Assembly: GCA_950071955.1 (NCBI GenBank)
Contig: CATMOC010000061.1
Coordinates: 1 to 11,840, forward strand
Length of the DNA: 11,840 nucleotides
Source of the DNA: an uncultured Mesorhizobium sp.
Lineage (GTDB): Bacteria; Pseudomonadota; Alphaproteobacteria; Rhizobiales; Rhizobiaceae
Direction of reading: 5' to 3'
Positions 1 through 7,319 of the stretch are shown here, in pieces; position 1 is the first letter of the stretch, and each line of letters begins with the position of its first letter. The notes beneath the pieces were generated by a model. The model was not told the origin of the DNA and did not search any database. It worked only from the letters and a program-made list of their open reading frames with translations. Made by a program: the position numbers and the translations under genes.

Positions 1-666
1 GCCGCCGGTCGAGAGCGTAGTCAGCGCATGGTTGATAGCGTCGAACCCGCTCATGCCGGCCGCAGCATAGGCGATCGCACAGGCCATCGTCAGCGCGGAA
101 TAGACGCCCAGAATGCTGGTCGCGAAGACCGACAACCGCTCGAACGGACGGTCCTCGATGTCGCTCGATTCGATCTTGAAATAGGAAACGCCGCCGATGT
201 TGAGATAGGGCAGGATGAAGAGGCCCAGCACGATCACGCCTAATCCACCGACCCATTGCAGGATCGAGCGCCAGATCAGGAGGCCGGGGGGGAGCGCATC
301 CAGACCGACGATCACCGTCGAACCGGTTGTCGTTATCCCCGAAACGGATTCGAAGACCGCGTCCGTGAAATCCATCGAAAGCGATGAGGCCAGGAACGGA
401 ATGGCGCCGGCGACCGCCATGGTGGCCCAGAGCAGGTTGACGATCAGGAAGGCGAAACGCGAGGTGGCAGGGGGAGGCCTGCCCTGCGTCGCCAGAGCCA
501 CCGCCAGCGACAGCCCGCCGGTGAAGAAAGCCGAGAGCGCGAAGACGCGCCAGTCGTTGTTTCCGTAGTAGAAGTCAATGAAGGCCGGCACCAGCATCGC
601 CAGCGCCAGGTAGATACCCAGGATCGCCGAAACGTGGATCGCGGCACGGAGCGCGTGGCTGTTCAA
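1..666 (-). CDS. trkH: TrkH-family K+ uptake protein, copy 1 (3' part outside window)
   Basis: Membrane channel subunit that moves K+ inward across the inner membrane, normally working with the cytoplasmic NAD-binding partner TrkA, which is not in this window. The first 222 residues are present; the rest lies left of the window. Visible are the first hydrophobic helices, the first selectivity-filter loop TTTGST (about residues 112-117) followed by GLDALPPG, and the conserved block GGVSYFKIES. The reading frame runs without a stop from about 744, but no ATG, GTG or CTG occurs in it before the TTG at 666-664. That TTG lines up residue for residue with the GTG start of copy 2, and GAGGAG (683-678) precedes it, so I chose it. 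It lies 125 nt downstream of copy 2 on the same strand and is probably co-transcribed. By hand alignment, about 170 of 222 residues are identical to copy 2, with no gaps. Family call secure; the start is inferred. Confidence 0.9.
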   Translation of the reverse strand, partial: MNSHALRAAIHVSAILGIYLALAMLVPAFIDFYYGNNDWRVFALSAFFTGGLSLAVALATQGRPPPATSRFAFLIVNLLWATMAVAGAIPFLASSLSMDFTDAVFESVSGITTTGSTVIVGLDALPPGLLIWRSILQWVGGLGVIVLGLFILPYLNIGGVSYFKIESSDIEDRPFERLSVFATSILGVYSALTMACAIAYAAAGMSGFDAINHALTTLSTGG

Positions 667-791
667 GGGAAGGTCATCTCCTCGACGCCGCGGCCTTTGG
701 TCCGCGCGGCGGCGCCTCCGGTTTCCGACGGCAGGCGAGCCGATTTACCGGAGCCGTCGCTGCGGTGCAACAGGAGACGGAGGGGCGCTCC

Positions 792-2249
792 CTACCTCCG
801 CCAGAAGACGGGCGTGAAGATCACGAGGACGGCGAGGATCTCGAGACGCCCGAACAGCATCGCCAGCGACAGCACCCATTTGGCGAAATCCGGCACGTCG
901 GCGAAGCTGCCCTTAGGTCCGATGAAGTCGCCAAGGCCCGGACCGACATTGGTCAGCGCCGTCAGCGAACCCGTCATGGCCGTGATCAGATCCAGTCCAG
1001 TCGAGGCCAGAAGCAGGATCGACAATCCCCACAGCACGAAGAACGAGGCGATGAAGAGCACCACCGCGCGCTGCATGTCCTCGTCCACTGGGCGGTCGCC
1101 GTAGCGCACCGGCTGGACAGAGTTCGGATAGACCAGTTTGCGCAACCCGTTGGCCATCAGTTCGAACAGGATGATGAACCGATAGGCCTTGATGCCGCCG
1201 GTGGTCGATCCGGAGCATCCGCCGGGAAACGTGGCGATGAAGGCGAGCGCCACCGCGAACGGCCCCCACGCCGCGTAGTCGTGCGTGGAGAACCCCGTCG
1301 TTGTTACCAGAGACACGAAGTTGAACGTCGCGTGCGTCAACGCCTCGAAGAAGGGGACGTCGCTCGTCAGTCGCAGGTAGATCGTCATCAGGATCGCGAA
1401 CGACGCGGTATAGCCGGCGAAGGCCCGGATCTGCGGGTCCCGCAGGGCGTCCAGACGTCCCCTGACGGTCAGCAGGATCAGGATCGAGAACGGCAGGCCG
1501 CCGATAAACATGAAGACGATCGACACCCACAGGATCGCGAGGTTTCCCTGGAAATGGCCGAAGGAGTCGTCGTGGGTCGAGAAGCCTGCGGTCGAGATCG
1601 TGGTCAGCGCATGGTTGAGGGCGTCGAACCCGTCCATGCCGGCGGCCGCGTACGCGATCCCGCAGGCGAGCGTCAGCAGGCAGTAGATGACCATCAGGCT
1701 GATCGTGAAGGTCGAGAGCCGCTCGAACGGCCTGTCCTCGATGTCGGTCGATTCGATCTTGAAATAGGAGACACCGCCGACATTGAGGAACGGCAGGATG
1801 AAGAGGCCGAGCGCGATCACGCCGAGGCCGCCCATCCATTGCAGGATCGATCGCCACAGGAGTATTCCGGGCGCCATGGCGTCGAGCCCCACCAGTACGG
1901 TGCTTCCTGTCGTGGTCACCGCAGACACCGATTCGAAGACCGCGTCGGAAAGTTCCATGTTCATGGGTGACGCCAGGAACGGAATCGTGCCCGCGGCAGC
2001 GGTGGTAAACCACAGGAGGTTCACGAGCAGGAAGGCGAAGCGGGACGATACCACCGGAGGCCGGCCCTGCGTCGCCAGCGCGACGGCGAGCGAGAGGCCA
2101 CCGGTGAAGAAGGCCGACAGCGCGAAGACGCGCCAGTCGCTGTTTCCGTAGTAGAGATCCGCGAAGGCGGGAATGAGCATCGCGAGCGACAGGTAGATGC
2201 CGAAGATCGCGGCTATGTGGATCGCGGCCCGGACGGCGAAGCTCTGCAC
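792..2249 (-). CDS. trkH: TrkH-family K+ uptake protein, copy 2
   Basis: Complete 485-residue K+ translocating subunit of a Trk-type uptake system, about the usual TrkH length (around 480). All four pore-loop filters are visible with their glycines: VTTTGS (111-116), STAGFS (219-224), VTTTGFS (315-321) and TNVGPG (433-438). The intramembrane gating-loop signature GGCSGSTTGGIK sits at 343-354, and the C-terminal FGRLEI at 466-471 is typical of the family. The start is taken as GTG at 2249-2247 because it aligns exactly with the start of copy 1. The frame stays open to 2519, but that extension would run into ilvA, holds no good start near the family N-terminus and is not TrkH-like. The ribosome site is weak (a G-run about 10 nt upstream). 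It is divergent from ilvA with a 130-nt gap. Function inferred from the family; TrkA dependence not testable here. Confidence 0.95.
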   Translation of the reverse strand: MQSFAVRAAIHIAAIFGIYLSLAMLIPAFADLYYGNSDWRVFALSAFFTGGLSLAVALATQGRPPVVSSRFAFLLVNLLWFTTAAAGTIPFLASPMNMELSDAVFESVSAVTTTGSTVLVGLDAMAPGILLWRSILQWMGGLGVIALGLFILPFLNVGGVSYFKIESTDIEDRPFERLSTFTISLMVIYCLLTLACGIAYAAAGMDGFDALNHALTTISTAGFSTHDDSFGHFQGNLAILWVSIVFMFIGGLPFSILILLTVRGRLDALRDPQIRAFAGYTASFAILMTIYLRLTSDVPFFEALTHATFNFVSLVTTTGFSTHDYAAWGPFAVALAFIATFPGGCSGSTTGGIKAYRFIILFELMANGLRKLVYPNSVQPVRYGDRPVDEDMQRAVVLFIASFFVLWGLSILLLASTGLDLITAMTGSLTALTNVGPGLGDFIGPKGSFADVPDFAKWVLSLAMLFGRLEILAVLVIFTPVFWRR

Positions 2250-2379
2250 GAAGAGGAAGCCCCCGGTCTTTTCACCCTGTTGGGCCGCCCATCCTTGACC
2301 GGCCGGCGCGAGAGTGGCGAGAGACGGTCGTTTATGCAATAGCCCGCGACGAGCAAAGGCAGCGGCAGTGGAGCGCGAC

Positions 2380-3654
2380 ATGTCCGACACAGACAAGGAA
2401 GGTGGGTTTTCCACACGCGTTGCCGAAGCCGCCACCGCGCTGCGCGACCTTTTCCCCGAGACGCCGCTGCAGCTCAACGCGCACCTTTCAAAGAAATACG
2501 GCGCGCGCGTCTTCCTCAAGCGCGAGGATCTGTCGCCCGTCCGCTCCTACAAGATCCGCGGCGCGTACACCTTCTTCCGCAAGGCGTTGTCGCAGCGGGA
2601 GCCGGCCGCGGGCTTCGTCTGCGCCTCCGCTGGCAACCATGCGCAAGGTTTCGCCTTCGCATGCCGGCAACTCGGCAAGAAGGGCGTGATCTTCATGCCC
2701 GTCACGACGCCGCAGCAGAAGATCGACAAGACCGTCATGTTCGGCGGGAAATTCGTCGAGATCCGCCTCACCGGCGACTTCTTCGACGCCTGTCTGGAAG
2801 CCGCGCTGGAGCACGCGGAGCAGACGGGCGCACTGATGGTGCCGCCGTTCGACCATCGCGACATCATCGACGGCCAGGCAACGGTGGCGCACGAAATCGC
2901 CGCGCAGATGCCGCCGGGCGAAATACCGGACCTGATGATCCTGCCGGTGGGCGGCGGCGGACTTTCGGCGGGTGTGACGCGCTATCTGACCGAACGCGGC
3001 TGGAAGACGCGCTTCGTCTTCGCCGAACCGGCCGGCGCGCCCAGCCTGAAGCGCAGCCTTGAGGACGGAAAGCGGCTGAAGCTCGCCCGGGTGGACAATT
3101 TCGTCGACGGGGCGGCGGTCGCCGAGATCGGCCGCGAACCGTTCCGCCACCTGAAGCGGTTCGGCGCGGACGACGTGCTGCTGGTGCCGGAGAACCGCCT
3201 CTGCGCCACGATGATCGAGATGCTCAACGTCGAGGGCGTCGTGCTGGAACCCGCGGGGGCGCTGGCGATCGACGCGCTGAAGGATTTTCCGCGCAAGGAC
3301 CTGAAGGGCAGGACGGTCGTGCTCGTCGTCTCGGGCGGCAATTTCGACTTCGAGCGCCTGCCCGACGTGAAGGAGCGTGCGCTCCGCTTCGAGGGGCTGA
3401 AGAAGTACTTCGTGTTCCGGTTCCCGCAGCGGCCGGGCGCGCTACGCGACTTCCTCGACCTGCTTGGGCCCGACGACGACATCGTCCGGTTCGAGTACCT
3501 GAAGAAATCCGCCCGCAACTTCGGCTCGGTACTGATCGGCCTCGAGACGAAGGACGCGAGAAACTTCGTCCGGCTTGAACGGCAGTTTCGCGAGGCAGGC
3601 TGGTCCTATCAGGACATCACGGAAAACGAGGTGTTGGCGGGGCTGATCATATGA
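2380..3654 (+). CDS. ilvA: Threonine dehydratase (threonine ammonia-lyase), short ACT form
   Basis: PLP enzyme converting L-threonine to 2-oxobutanoate and ammonia, the first committed step to isoleucine, in the cytoplasm. At 424 residues it is the shorter, Bacillus/Corynebacterium-like type with one C-terminal ACT-like domain, not the roughly 510-residue enterobacterial type with two. Visible: the PLP lysine in SYKIRGA (K58), the SAGNHAQG substrate loop (83-90), the phosphate-binding glycine run PVGGGGLSAG (189-198), the SGGNFD segment (318-323), and a regulatory region from about 335 to the end (FRFPQRPGALRDF at 346-358 is ACT-like). I chose ATG 2380, with TGGAG just upstream. An in-frame ATG at 2314 adds 22 residues of unlikely composition. 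Its stop overlaps the next gene by ATGA. A catabolic or broader serine/threonine deaminase role cannot be excluded. Confidence 0.95.
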   Translation: MSDTDKEGGFSTRVAEAATALRDLFPETPLQLNAHLSKKYGARVFLKREDLSPVRSYKIRGAYTFFRKALSQREPAAGFVCASAGNHAQGFAFACRQLGKKGVIFMPVTTPQQKIDKTVMFGGKFVEIRLTGDFFDACLEAALEHAEQTGALMVPPFDHRDIIDGQATVAHEIAAQMPPGEIPDLMILPVGGGGLSAGVTRYLTERGWKTRFVFAEPAGAPSLKRSLEDGKRLKLARVDNFVDGAAVAEIGREPFRHLKRFGADDVLLVPENRLCATMIEMLNVEGVVLEPAGALAIDALKDFPRKDLKGRTVVLVVSGGNFDFERLPDVKERALRFEGLKKYFVFRFPQRPGALRDFLDLLGPDDDIVRFEYLKKSARNFGSVLIGLETKDARNFVRLERQFREAGWSYQDITENEVLAGLII

Positions 3655-4196
3655 CATCCGTCTGGATCGTTCTGTTCCGCGGCGTTGGAGGCAAGACCCA
3701 GCTTCCGGTAAAGCGGTTGCGCGACGCTCTGGCCGCCGGCGGTTTCGAGGATGTCGCGACGTATATCAACAGCGGCAACGCCGTGCTCCGAAGCGCGCTT
3801 CCGCGCCCCGCAATTTCCAGGAAGATCGCGGATATCTGTTCCCGCGAGTTTGGATTCGAGAAGGATGTTCATCTCCGGTCTCTGCCAGAATGGCGCGAAC
3901 TCATCGCCAACAATCCGTTCCCGGAGGCGGTGTCGGTCCCGAAATTCCTGCACGCGGCCGTTCTCGCCGATCCTCCGGAAGAAGGACGGGTCGAAACGCT
4001 GCGCGGCCATGCGACAGCCGGGGAACGCATCGAGATCGTCGGCGCGGTGGCATACCTGCATACGCCCGCCGGCTTCGGCACCTCCAAGCTCGCCGAGAAG
4101 TTCGACAGGGGCATCGGGGTGGCGAATACGGCGCGCAACTGGAACACAGTCCTCAAGCTGGAAGAGCTTGCGCGCGAAGCTTCGGGCGGCAACTAG
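3651..4196 (+). CDS. DUF1697 family protein
   Basis: A 181-residue soluble protein matching the DUF1697 family; I know of no established biochemical role for the family. The N-terminal signature is visible: a hydrophobic strand then LFRGVGGKTQLPVKRLRDAL (8-27), slightly shorter than the usual LLRGINVGG-type form, followed by GFEDVATYINSGNAVL (31-46). The C-terminus has the typical K.....G...TARNWNTV.KLEELA pattern (about 164-177). No signal peptide or membrane segment is seen. The start ATG overlaps the ilvA stop in ATGA, so it is almost certainly translated by coupling to ilvA. A terminator-like hairpin follows about 25 nt after the stop. The tie to ilvA may be only transcriptional. Confidence 0.88.
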   Translation: MTSVWIVLFRGVGGKTQLPVKRLRDALAAGGFEDVATYINSGNAVLRSALPRPAISRKIADICSREFGFEKDVHLRSLPEWRELIANNPFPEAVSVPKFLHAAVLADPPEEGRVETLRGHATAGERIEIVGAVAYLHTPAGFGTSKLAEKFDRGIGVANTARNWNTVLKLEELAREASGGN

Positions 4197-4221
4197 ACGG
4201 CGGTCGGAGTAGCTCGGGCGT

Positions 4222-4250
4222 AGGGACATCGCGACATTGTCCTTGCTTTT
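4222..4250 (+). terminator. Intrinsic terminator after ilvA-DUF1697
   Basis: Stem AGGGACA (4222-4228) pairs with TGTCCTT (4238-4244): seven pairs including one G-U, 9-nt loop. GCTTTT follows directly (4245-4250). It lies 25 nt after the DUF1697 stop, in the right place and orientation. The stem is of modest strength, so termination may be partial. Confidence 0.5.
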
Positions 4251-4271
4251 GCAGATCGTTTCCCCCATATG
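4243..4271 (+). promoter_or_regulatory. Weak sigma-70-like promoter candidate for the helicase gene
   Basis: TTGCTT (4243-4248), a 17-nt spacer, then CATATG (4266-4271). The -35 match is fair and the -10 match only half. It overlaps the T-run of the preceding terminator. No better pair was found between here and the helicase start. Confidence 0.25.
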
Positions 4272-4526
4272 CGCGGCAGGCGCTTGGGCCGGTTCGATCC
4301 GGCTTGTCAGAAATTGACCTCGGTTGCGTCTGGTTTTCCCCTTTCCCGAACTTTCGGTCGAGCGGTGAAAAGATCCCCGCGGGCATGAGGTTCGCGGGAA
4401 CGACAGCGCAGCCGGTCGTCGCCAAATCCAGGGCGCGCCGCCTCGTCGTACATCCCGACAATATGCCCGGCAGGTTGCGCCCGCCGCGCCACAGTGCGGA
4501 CTCCGGTCCGCCGAAAGAAGACGATT

Positions 4527-5924
4527 TTGAACATTCACGTAAACGCGGAGCAAGACAACGGCTTCGCCCGCCTCGGCATCACCGGCACACTCCTCAAGGC
4601 GACCGAAGTGGCCGGGTACACGTCACCCAAGCCTATCCAGGAACAGGCGATCCCGCATTATCTGGCCGGGCGCGACGTCCTGGGCATCGCCCAGACCGGC
4701 TCCGGCAAGACGGCGGCCTTCGCGCTGCCAATCCTGACCAAGATCATGGCGCTGGGCGCGCGCCGCAGGCCCAAGAGCCCGCACGCGCTGATCCTCGCCC
4801 CGACCCGCGAACTCGCGGTGCAGATCGAGGAGACCATCCGGCTGCTCGCCAAGGGCGCTCACATCACGACAGCGCAGGTGCTCGGCGGCGTCTCGCGCAA
4901 CAGCCAGGTCAAGCGCCTGCGCGACGGCGTCGACGTGCTCATAGCCACGCCCGGCCGGCTCATCGACCTGGTGCGCGAGGGCGACGTCAAGCTCGACCAG
5001 ACGCGCTGGCTCGTGCTCGACGAGGCCGACCGCATGCTGGACATGGGCTTCATCAACGACGTCAAGCGCATTGCCCGCGCCACGCATCCCGACCGCCAGA
5101 CGACGCTGTTCTCGGCCACCATGCCCGAGGAGATCGAGAAGCTGGCGATGGGCCTGATGAAGGACCCGGTGCGCGTTTCCGTCGCGCCGCAGGGCACGAC
5201 GGCCGCGGAGATCTCCCAGAGCCTGATCAAGGCGCGGACGAAGCAGAAGCGCGACGTGATCGCCAAGCTGCTCGCCAACGAGGACTACAAGTCCGTGATC
5301 GTGTTCACCCGCACCAAGCACGGGGCGGACAAGGTGACGCGTCAGCTCCAGCAGGACGGGTTCTCGGCCGACGTCATCCACGGCAACAAGTCGCAGAATG
5401 CCCGTCAGCGGGCGCTGAACGGCTTCCGCGACGGCCAAGTGCGCATTCTGGTTGCGACCGATATCGCCGCCCGCGGCATCGACGTTCCCGGCATCAGCCT
5501 CATCGTGAACTACGAGCTGCCGGACGAACCGGAGAGCTACGTCCACCGCATCGGCCGCACGGGCCGCAACGGCATGGACGGCGCGGCGGTGACGCTGGCC
5601 GACCCTTCGGAAGCCGTGAAGCTGCGGGCCGTCGAGCGCGTCATCCGTGCGAAGATCCCGCTCGTGGCCGACCATACGGGCGAGCCCGACCCGGCACCGC
5701 GTCCGCGCGTCGCCGGCGAACCGGCGGAGCGTCAGGAACGCCCGAACGGCGGGAATGGCCGTCCGAATTCCGGCCGGCAGGGACGTCCTTCCGGCGGCAA
5801 GCCGCAGCGCTTCGGCGCGAAGCCGGCTTCCGCGCACCATGACGCAGGCCGTCCCGACGAGCGCAAGCCGTTCCGCCGGCGCCGGCGCCCGGGTGGCGCG
5901 AAGTCGCCCGCGCGCGCAGCATAG
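4527..5924 (+). CDS. rhlE: DEAD-box ATP-dependent RNA helicase, RhlE-like
   Basis: Cytoplasmic ATP-driven RNA helicase that opens short RNA duplexes in ribosome assembly, mRNA decay or cold adaptation. From TTG 4527 it has 465 residues. All core motifs are in order: Q motif GYTSPKPIQEQAI (30-42), motif I AQTGSGKT (55-62), Ia PTREL (92-96), Ib TPGR (141-144), II DEAD (165-168), III SAT (196-198), IV VIVFTR (257-262), V ATDIAARGID (310-319) and VI HRIGRTGR (340-347). After about 385 comes a low-complexity tail rich in G, R, P and N with clusters of Arg, as in RhlE proteins, probably for RNA binding. TTG is chosen because AAAGAAG lies just upstream; the in-frame GTG at 4494 has no ribosome site. 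It is a single-gene unit bounded by terminators on both sides. The RhlE assignment within the DEAD-box family is the less certain part. Confidence 0.92.
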   Translation: MNIHVNAEQDNGFARLGITGTLLKATEVAGYTSPKPIQEQAIPHYLAGRDVLGIAQTGSGKTAAFALPILTKIMALGARRRPKSPHALILAPTRELAVQIEETIRLLAKGAHITTAQVLGGVSRNSQVKRLRDGVDVLIATPGRLIDLVREGDVKLDQTRWLVLDEADRMLDMGFINDVKRIARATHPDRQTTLFSATMPEEIEKLAMGLMKDPVRVSVAPQGTTAAEISQSLIKARTKQKRDVIAKLLANEDYKSVIVFTRTKHGADKVTRQLQQDGFSADVIHGNKSQNARQRALNGFRDGQVRILVATDIAARGIDVPGISLIVNYELPDEPESYVHRIGRTGRNGMDGAAVTLADPSEAVKLRAVERVIRAKIPLVADHTGEPDPAPRPRVAGEPAERQERPNGGNGRPNSGRQGRPSGGKPQRFGAKPASAHHDAGRPDERKPFRRRRRPGGAKSPARAA

Positions 5925-5986
5925 ATCTATTTCTGGTCCACAGGCGCCGACAGGTTGGGCGATTGCCTGATCCTTCGGCATGACTT

Positions 5987-6025
5987 AGGGCGGCGAACCC
6001 CGGTGGTTCGCCGCCCTTGTACTTT
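5987..6025 (+). terminator. Strong hairpin after the helicase gene
   Basis: AGGGCGGCGAACC (5987-5999) pairs perfectly with GGTTCGCCGCCCT (6005-6017): 13 base pairs around a 5-nt loop. The mixed T-rich run TGTACTTT follows (6018-6025). It starts about 62 nt past the helicase stop and ends about 12-20 nt before the MFS start, so it fits a terminator but could also lie in the MFS leader. The U-tract is imperfect. Confidence 0.65.
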
Positions 6026-6036
6026 GGACCCTGCCC

Positions 6037-7221
6037 ATGGCCGGCATAGCGGCGCTCGCACTCGCCTATTTCCTGTCGCAGTTCTACCGCTCATTCCTGG
6101 CAGTGCTGACACCGGCACTCGAGGCCGATCTCGGCGCCACCAAGGCGCAACTTTCCTTCGCATCCGGCGCCTGGTTCATCGCTTTCGCCCTCATGCAGTT
6201 CGCCGTCGGGGTCTCGCTCGACCGTTTCGGACCACGCCGGACGGCGGGGGTTCTGCTCGCGGCGGGAGGCGGAGGCGGCGCCCTGCTCTTCGCCGCGGCA
6301 ACGTCGCCGGCCATGGTCACCGCCGCCATGACGCTGATCGGCATCGGCTGCGCCCCGGTGCTGATGGCCTCCCTCTTCATCTTCGCCAAGACTTTCAGGC
6401 CGGCGCACTTCGCCGTCTTGACGAGCTGGTTCGTCGCGCTCGGCTCGCTCGGCAACGTCTCGGGCGCCGCCCCCTTCGCGGCCGCGGTGGAAAGCTTCGG
6501 CTGGCGCGGCGTGATGGCGGGTCTCGGCATCGCGACGCTCCTTTCCGCGCTGGCCCTCGTCGCACTTGTGCGCGATCCGGAACGCGAGACGGCTGGCGGG
6601 CGTAATTCGGGTTTCGCCGGCTTCGGAGAACTGCTGCGGATGAAGGTGCTGTGGCTGATCATTCCCCTCACCGCGCTCAACTACGCGCCGGCCGCCGGCA
6701 TTCGCGGCCTGTGGGCGGGGCCCTATCTCGCCGACGTCCACGGCGCCGATGCCCTCGCCATCGGCCAGGCGACGCTCTACATGGCGCTCGCCATGGTCGC
6801 CGGCAGTTTTCTCTACGGCCCGCTCGACACGGTGTTCCGCACCCGCAAATGGGTCGTGATCGTCGGCAACGCCGTCAGCCTCGGTACGATCTCCTATCTC
6901 GCCGTCATGCCGGCCACCAGCCTGTTCACAGTCACCGTCCTGTTCGTGGTGATCGGCATCAGCGGCATGAGCTACGGAATGCTGATGGCACATGCGCGTG
7001 CCTTCCTGCCGCCGCATCTCATCGGGCGCGGCGTCACGCTGATGAACTTCTTCTCCATCGGCGGGGTCGGCGCCATGCAGTTCGCGACCGGCGGCGTCGT
7101 GACGGCAGCGACCGATGCGGCAAACCCCGCCGCCGGCTACCAGGCGCTCTTCGTCTTCTATGCCGCCATGCTCGCCGCTACGCTGGCGGTCTACCTGTTC
7201 TCGCGCGATGCCAGGCCGTGA
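6037..7221 (+). CDS. MFS transporter, substrate unknown
   Basis: A 394-residue major facilitator superfamily permease with about 12 hydrophobic segments in two halves, split by a polar loop at about 178-203. Motif A is clear between helices 2 and 3: GVSLDRFGPRRT (58-69). The second half has GIRGLWAGPYLADVHG (221-236), a pattern common in uncharacterised proteobacterial MFS proteins, and a motif-A-like region near 258-271. The first helix begins almost at the start codon. In-frame sequence upstream is open but offers only CTG, so ATG 6037 is kept although no good ribosome site is seen. gpt follows 98 nt downstream on the same strand. That neighbour is a purine-salvage enzyme, but nothing in this sequence proves a nucleobase substrate. 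Inner-membrane location is safe; the direction and identity of cargo are not known. Confidence 0.88.
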   Translation: MAGIAALALAYFLSQFYRSFLAVLTPALEADLGATKAQLSFASGAWFIAFALMQFAVGVSLDRFGPRRTAGVLLAAGGGGGALLFAAATSPAMVTAAMTLIGIGCAPVLMASLFIFAKTFRPAHFAVLTSWFVALGSLGNVSGAAPFAAAVESFGWRGVMAGLGIATLLSALALVALVRDPERETAGGRNSGFAGFGELLRMKVLWLIIPLTALNYAPAAGIRGLWAGPYLADVHGADALAIGQATLYMALAMVAGSFLYGPLDTVFRTRKWVVIVGNAVSLGTISYLAVMPATSLFTVTVLFVVIGISGMSYGMLMAHARAFLPPHLIGRGVTLMNFFSIGGVGAMQFATGGVVTAATDAANPAAGYQALFVFYAAMLAATLAVYLFSRDARP

Positions 7222-7228
7222 TGCGGCG

Positions 7229-7246
7229 GCCATTGGCGGGAATGGC
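7229..7246 (+). repeat. Small inverted repeat after the MFS gene
   Basis: GCCATT (7229-7234), loop GGCGGG, AATGGC (7241-7246): a perfect 6-bp stem starting 8 nt past the MFS stop. No T-run follows directly. It may be a weak processing or pausing hairpin, or chance. Confidence 0.3.
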
Positions 7247-7319
7247 GGCATGCCCTTGCCTTTCCATCCCTTTTGCGCTTTAGGCTCGCAGCTTCCCTGA
7301 CGCCCGCGCGAGACCGCCC

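Larger units (their letters stand above)
4197..4526. other. 330-nt intergenic region before the DEAD-box helicase gene
   Basis: No convincing gene. It begins with a hairpin and T-run (4222-4250) that should end the ilvA-DUF1697 transcript. It also holds a weak promoter candidate (4243-4271) and a 6-bp inverted repeat CCCGCG/CGCGGG (4376-4381 and 4393-4398, 11-nt loop). The helicase frame is open from the GTG at 4494, but no ribosome site precedes that codon. If the promoter candidate is right, the helicase messenger would have a leader of about 250 nt. Confidence 0.6.

Noticed and set aside
716..753. An inverted repeat CTCCGGT/ACCGGAG between the trkH copies
   Set aside because: Only 7 bp with a 24-nt loop and no T-run; too weak to call a terminator.
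765..1970. A 401-codon open frame on the plus strand opposite trkH copy 2
   Set aside because: It mirrors the antisense of a clear membrane-protein gene, is full of R, D, Q, E and H with no domain, and arises from GC-rich third positions.
2295..2340. TTGACC as a -35 element for ilvA
   Set aside because: No acceptable -10 hexamer lies 16-18 nt downstream; the AT-rich TTTATGCAAT is about 30 nt away.
4285..4310. A tRNA T-arm-like element (GCCGGTTCGATCCGGC)
   Set aside because: The loop is 6 nt if the stem is perfect, and no anticodon arm, D arm or acceptor stem can be built upstream. It is likely chance.
3609..4553. A 314-codon minus-strand open frame opposite DUF1697 and the 4197-4526 gap
   Set aside because: Half of it is antisense to a supported gene; the rest crosses a terminator and shows no domain.
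4623..5981. A 452-codon minus-strand open frame opposite the helicase
   Set aside because: It is antisense to the fully motif-supported DEAD-box gene and has low-complexity composition without any family signature.
6091..7251. A 386-codon minus-strand open frame opposite the MFS gene
   Set aside because: It is a highly charged shadow of a hydrophobic protein gene with no recognisable domain.
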